Assembly (NCBI GenBank): GCA_016839665.1
Contig: JAEOTU010000046.1
Span: 1-9,220 of the forward strand
Length of the DNA: 9,220 nucleotides
Reading direction: 5' to 3'
From: Candidatus Hodarchaeota archaeon
GTDB taxonomy: Archaea > Asgardarchaeota > Heimdallarchaeia > Hodarchaeales > Hodarchaeaceae
The first letter of the stretch is position 1. Every line of letters starts with the position of its first letter. The position numbers and the translations under genes are program-made. This document shows, piece by piece, positions 7,201 through 9,220 of this stretch. The notes below the pieces were generated by a model. It was given only the letters and a program-made list of their open reading frames with translations, searched no databases and was not told the DNA's origin.

Positions 7201-9007
7201 TGCTTACAATAATAGTGGAAATGGTATCTCTCTTGGAAATTCCAGTTATTCCGTAGTCAAAAATAATACCGCATTCGAAAACCAATGGAGTGGTATACAT
7301 GTTCATACATCTTCTAGAAACAATAGTATAATTAACAACACTGTGAACGATAACGATGGCTGGTCTGGAATTTATGTTGGATCATCCACCTTTAATAAAA
7401 TTATGAATTGTATTGTGTATAATAATCTTGATCGTGGAATCAACATAGAAAATTCTAATAATAACATCATTGACACGAATACCGTTCATAATAACGGTGG
7501 AATCGGAATCGTATTAGAATCAAACTCGCATAAGAATTTGATCAGCAATAATACAGTTTACGATAACGTTGGCTTAGGCATTAATATTGATTCGTGCGAT
7601 CAAGTTATCATTACTGATAATACAATTCATGATAATGGTCTTGACAGTGGTATTAATGTTAGAGGTTCCTCTAACTCCATTATTAAGAATAATACCGTAT
7701 ATAATACTCCTGGACATGGGATTTTAGTTGAAGCGGGATCCAATGATAATAATGTCTCGCAAAACATTCTATTCTCAAATGATAATTCTGGGATAAGGAT
7801 TGAATCTTCTGATAATAATCGAGTTGTGAATAATTCTATTCAAGATAATCAGGCCGGAATAGCACTTGGTTCTACATCAAACAATATTATTTCTCATAAT
7901 ACAATTAAGAACACTGTAGGAGGTAGTAACGAACGGTGGGGTATTTCCATTGCGAATTCTAATAACAATTTCCTCTTCAATAATACTATCTTCAACTGTG
8001 AATTTGCTATATGGCTTGAAAACTCCGATGAAAACAATATCTCTACAAATGAGGTATTTGATAGCATAAATGGGATTGGCTTAGTTGAATACTCAATGTT
8101 TAACATAATATCAGACAATCTTGTCTACAAAAATGTTCATGGAGTATTCATAAGTAAATCTGACGACAATACGATTGATGGTAACTACATCTTCAACAAT
8201 ACAGATGGTATATGGATCTCAGACTCAGCCAATAAAAATACCATTATAAATAACATAATCTACAGCAATACTTATGGTATAAAGCTAGAGTGGGCTACTG
8301 ATAACAATCTAGTGAAATGGAATGATTTTATCCATAATAACCCTGATGGAACTTCTCAAGTATTTGATGAAGGAGATACAACCGTAACGGAAAACTTCTG
8401 GGATGAGTGGACTACTCCAGATGATAATAACGATGGAATTGTTGATAATCCCTATGCTCTTGAAGGCAGTGTTTCCAATTTTGACAATTCTCCTTTAACG
8501 ACTCCTCACAATCCAATATGGGTTCACTTTCTCTCAAGATTTACTATTGTTTCCCCTACTGGTGGTGATACCCTGTCTGGAATAGTTACTATTCAATGGA
8601 CAACTCCTTTTGATTCATTAAACTACAGTGTTACTTATACTGTGTATTACTCTGCAGATGGAGGAACCAGTTGGACAACACTCGCTTCAGGTTTAACAGC
8701 AACAGGCTATAATTGGGATACTACTTCTGTAAATGATGGTTCTAATTACTTAGTAAGGATAGATGCCAGTAATCCTAAAGGTTTTACTGTAAGCGTGATT
8801 TCTGATACTTTCACTATCCAGAATGTTACTCCCACAACCACAGCTCCAACCACAACTCCATCCACCACCCCAGAAAGTACTACTGCAACCACTTCACACA
8901 CTACTACGGAACCAACATTAACTGTGGGAACGCCAGGAATGACGACTATGGTACTATTATTAGCGCTAATATCAATTTTCGGACTAAGAAGAAAGAGAAG
9001 AACATAA
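4253..9007 (+). CDS. Giant secreted NosD-like beta-helix surface protein with inserted GATase-like domain and C-terminal sorting signal
   Basis: A probable cell-surface protein of about 1,584 residues. Residues below count from a GTG at 4250, so ATG 4253 is residue 2. Order: basic n-region (KMKKKK) and hydrophobic signal segment (16-30); NosD-type entry region (about 60-114, IGGTGTDQDPYRIENWNI); six beta-helix rungs (115-262); a non-repeat alpha/beta insert (266-540); about 34 rungs (541-1383); the NosD-type end FWDEW with Ca-loop-like DDNNDGIVD (1391-1399); an Ig/FN3-like domain (1431-1525, ending near WDTTS then FTIQN); a Thr/Pro stalk (1527-1558); and TPG, a hydrophobic stretch and RRKRR (1561-1584). 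Rungs follow NNTIxNNxVYxNxxxGIxLxxS with many N-x-T/S sequons, so heavy N-glycosylation is likely. The family often binds carbohydrate; no ligand or catalytic site is evident. Starts at 4253 or 4280 (MKKKKLTVII) are both plausible; neither has a well-spaced Shine-Dalgarno. Confidence 0.9.
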   Translation: MYCQNKVIKMKKKKLTVIIVGLTLLIVLNNLVGEQISQLTTNTPKTVRNAPSLRFPTLYVDRVTSIAITSDADFTGANGVIGGTGTDQDPYRIENWNITTSSSPLISISHTTSYFCIGNNSLNGQSSANDGIRLTNVTHGCVKNNTIANNQYNGIILDSSNNNTITNNTVYNIINGPGIHLVNSSNNGISKNIAHNTGWDGIRLHSSNHNNTIENNTAYDNGWNGLRLEDNNRNNTILNNRFFSNNENGIWVWGYGTMSGRWNATQPTIVIYNGGNIVVGGHLDVGAFTRKLDNWGYNWIICDNLRPNILQLANMLIINAPKDLDTSQQQIIKDWWFSGNHTIWVAGDSDYGGNWQANSVNHLLGNLSSEMIIQDDALDDPAENDAASYRVVANETNDDLSSLFSIDEQHFQFHGPAPVAPANNSKTWADLENVTWLINSSMASRVLDQDNDIIEPWEYYPIGVSGSYTLMAMETVNESSTILVSGEALYSDYKNMFNNNSMHKYSNYSTIPFVKNLLNHTLYSAEISSQSVNWSKIIPRSTNNTISNNWVYDNAGNGISLLYAMNCTISNNTADSDNYSGISLSSSYSCSILNNIVNSSKGWAGINLWVSDNNTIVNNTIHDTDGNGLVIEYSDDNIITRNIAYNNTYVGIRLTDTRNNTITNNSVFENYEQGFRLSHATNNTIFNNTVCKNQGSGFLLLIQSSFNTISNNSIYDNDYGEGLTTGGSARDGSRKNRIINNEIYDNGGTGISFSLSNDILINNNTVYNNSGDGIRLSHSNDSLVNQNYVDENSQSGISIEFSENNTLTENKVYNNSWMGLTTHHSKNHTVKYNIAEENEADGFSFYFSTHMTIINNTACKNNYNGIRLESLTNDNDIINNTLIGNNGDGIWIGYSSSNNTVSFNSISHGNSTGIRLLSDYNNPPVGSNDNYILNNEVFNNAHSGIRLMTESDYNTLSNNVVFNNGGTGIGIDDSRNNSVFNNLAYNNSGNGISLGNSSYSVVKNNTAFENQWSGIHVHTSSRNNSIINNTVNDNDGWSGIYVGSSTFNKIMNCIVYNNLDRGINIENSNNNIIDTNTVHNNGGIGIVLESNSHKNLISNNTVYDNVGLGINIDSCDQVIITDNTIHDNGLDSGINVRGSSNSIIKNNTVYNTPGHGILVEAGSNDNNVSQNILFSNDNSGIRIESSDNNRVVNNSIQDNQAGIALGSTSNNIISHNTIKNTVGGSNERWGISIANSNNNFLFNNTIFNCEFAIWLENSDENNISTNEVFDSINGIGLVEYSMFNIISDNLVYKNVHGVFISKSDDNTIDGNYIFNNTDGIWISDSANKNTIINNIIYSNTYGIKLEWATDNNLVKWNDFIHNNPDGTSQVFDEGDTTVTENFWDEWTTPDDNNDGIVDNPYALEGSVSNFDNSPLTTPHNPIWVHFLSRFTIVSPTGGDTLSGIVTIQWTTPFDSLNYSVTYTVYYSADGGTSWTTLASGLTATGYNWDTTSVNDGSNYLVRIDASNPKGFTVSVISDTFTIQNVTPTTTAPTTTPSTTPESTTATTSHTTTEPTLTVGTPGMTTMVLLLALISIFGLRRKRRT
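4592..5035 (+). repeat. Beta-helix rung block 1 (about 6 rungs, protein level)
   Basis: Residues 115-262 hold about six degenerate repeats of 23-25 residues, e.g. NNTITNNTVYN followed by GIHLVNSS. Each repeat is one turn of a right-handed parallel beta-helix (PbH1/NosD type), with stacked Asn at the turns. The last rung ends with GIWVWGYG, directly before the inserted alpha/beta domain. Confidence 0.85.
5045..5869 (+). other. Domain inserted in the beta-helix: GATase1/GldG/DUF4350-like fold (inferred)
   Basis: Residues 266-540 break the Asn-rich repeat completely. They begin with a hydrophobic strand and turn (PTIVIYNGGN, 268-277), then a helix, a second strand (WIICDN), ANMLIINAPKDLD, a helix (SQQQIIKDWWFSG) and TIWVAGDSDYGGN. 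Near the end come TILVSGEALYSDYKNMFN and a helix PFVKNLLNHTLYS. The pattern of a strand reading 'this is the thing', 'helix of a rising segment', then 'I have put it in a gap' is the Rossmann-like layout of GldG/DUF4350 and class I glutamine-amidotransferase-like domains. The only cysteine (C303) is not in a nucleophile elbow, so amidotransferase activity is unlikely. A binding or structural role is more plausible. The repeat resumes in phase at RSTNNTISNN. Confidence 0.55.
5870..8398 (+). repeat. Beta-helix rung block 2 (about 34 rungs, protein level)
   Basis: Residues 541-1383 contain roughly 34 consecutive degenerate repeats, mostly 22-24 residues, with the consensus NNTIxNNxVYxNxxxGIxLxxS. 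Longer turns occur near 7011-7035 (NNPPVGS) and 7915-7940 (GGSNERW), where loops probably protrude. DNA identity between rungs is low and no long exact repeat was seen, so the array is old or has diverged under selection at the protein level. Confidence 0.85.
8540..8824 (+). other. Ig/FN3-like domain of the surface protein
   Basis: Residues 1431-1525 show alternating beta strands: FTIVSPTGGDTLSG, VTIQWTT, YTVYYSADGGTSWTTLA, GYNWDTT, NYLVRIDAS and SDTFTIQN. The SADGGTSWT hairpin and the YNWDTT strand are typical of extracellular beta-sandwich repeats in surface proteins. It sits between the helix cap and the stalk, so it is likely a rigid spacer or adhesion module. Confidence 0.65.
8828..9004 (+). 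other. Thr/Pro-rich stalk plus archaeosortase-type C-terminal sorting signal
   Basis: Residues 1527-1558 are almost all Thr, Pro, Ser and Ala, a likely O-glycosylated wall-spanning stalk. They are followed by the tripartite tail GTPGMTTMV, a hydrophobic segment of about 14 residues (MVLLLALISIFGL) and the basic end RRKRRT. This matches the layout of archaeal PGF-CTERM-like signals recognised by archaeosortases, with TPG in place of PGF. A lineage-specific Asgard/Heimdall-type variant is my best guess. No sortase gene is in the window. Confidence 0.7.
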
Positions 9008-9035
9008 AATAGGATGAGCTTTGGATGCTAAATTC

Positions 9036-9055
9036 ATATAATAATTGCGATGGAG
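9036..9055 (+). promoter_or_regulatory. Candidate TATA box and Shine-Dalgarno for the downstream gene
   Basis: ATATAATAA begins at 9036, centred about 24-25 nt before the ATG at 9064. GGAG at 9052-9055 has an 8 nt spacer to that ATG. The two imply different models: a leaderless start from the TATA box would nearly exclude the GGAG, whereas readthrough from the surface-protein gene would include it. The good GGAG spacing supports the 9064 start. Confidence 0.45.
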
Positions 9056-9063
9056 AAATAAAA

Positions 9064-9220
9064 ATGAAGCAATTGAGAATACTGTTAATTATGATTCTTT
9101 TATTGGGATTGAATAATTGGATTTTGAGTCAAGAGAGTGAATTCATTCAAGAGAATCCAATGTTTTTTAACCAGAGCGACCAATCTGGAGAATCTACTCG
9201 CAAAATCAGTGGAATTCAGA
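9064..9220 (+). CDS. Secreted or membrane-anchored protein, N-terminal fragment (cut by window edge)
   Basis: Only 52 residues are visible, open to the right edge. They begin MKQLRILLIMILLLGLNNW, a short basic n-region and a hydrophobic core typical of a signal peptide or N-terminal anchor. A polar, Gln/Ser/Glu-rich stretch follows (SQESEFIQENP, then NQSDQSGESTRK), like the start of a mature secreted protein. The leader resembles that of the upstream surface protein (both have LNN after the hydrophobic core), hinting at a tandem family of surface proteins. No domain can be named. The gap after the upstream stop is 56 bp and holds no visible T-tract terminator, so co-transcription is possible. 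Confidence 0.75.
   Translation, partial: MKQLRILLIMILLLGLNNWILSQESEFIQENPMFFNQSDQSGESTRKISGIQ

Noticed and set aside
7103..8118. Minus-strand open frames of 67 and 74 codons opposite the beta-helix repeats
   Set aside because: Asn/Ile-rich repeats (AAT, ATT codons) give Ile/Val-rich antisense frames. They mirror the repeat and have no independent signal.
4592..8398. A DNA-level tandem repeat, minisatellite or CRISPR-like array
   Set aside because: The periodicity is at protein level only. Units vary in length (22-30 residues) and DNA identity between neighbours is low; there are no constant repeats with unique spacers.
9008..9063. Transcription terminator after the surface-protein gene
   Set aside because: No T-tract or stem-loop is visible on the plus strand in the 56 bp gap.

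Overview
The window reads as an AT-rich archaeal genome fragment. It is most plausibly from an Asgard archaeon, tentatively the Heimdallarchaeia. The reasons are: AT-rich TATA-like boxes where archaeal promoters put them, including one whose centre lies 26 nt before an ATG that lacks a Shine-Dalgarno; a very large secreted Asn-rich NosD-type beta-helix protein ending in a Thr-rich linker, a TPG tripartite C-terminal sorting signal and a basic tail; and compact genes with short spacers. The lineage is inferred from protein style. No rRNA or universal marker gene is present.

Left half (1-4008), minus strand. Four genes point the same way and probably form a transcription unit, in order of transcription: (i) a 675-residue membrane protein with about 12-13 N-terminal transmembrane helices and a C-terminal endonuclease/exonuclease/phosphatase (EEP) domain, similar in architecture to eukaryotic CWH43/PGAP2IP; (ii) a small J-domain protein; (iii) a HIT-family nucleotide hydrolase/transferase; (iv) a beta-class DNA methyltransferase with a Cys cluster, cut by the left window edge and starting at a TTG codon. 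The first three are tightly spaced (28 bp, then 8-20 bp). The methyltransferase follows an approximately 98 bp gap and may have its own promoter.

Middle (4009-4252). This is a divergent intergenic region with a candidate leaderless promoter for the membrane EEP gene, a candidate TATA box for the rightward gene, and short direct and inverted repeats that could be operator sites. No RNA gene is visible in it.

Right half (4253-9220), plus strand. A giant surface protein of about 1,584 residues has a signal peptide, roughly 40 right-handed beta-helix rungs of 22-24 residues, a terminal NosD-style Ca-loop-like motif, an Ig/FN3-like domain, a Thr-rich stalk and a C-terminal anchor. The helix is interrupted after about six rungs by a non-repeat alpha/beta domain of about 275 residues that looks like the GATase1-like/GldG/DUF4350 fold. 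Fifty-six bases downstream a second secreted or membrane-anchored protein begins and runs off the right edge. The right half is therefore a cell-surface locus; the left half combines membrane lipid or phosphoester chemistry with small housekeeping genes.

The two observations most worth following are the CWH43-like membrane EEP protein with an apparently intact catalytic centre, and the GATase-like domain nested inside a beta-helix surface protein. No CRISPR, transposon, tRNA or rRNA was found.
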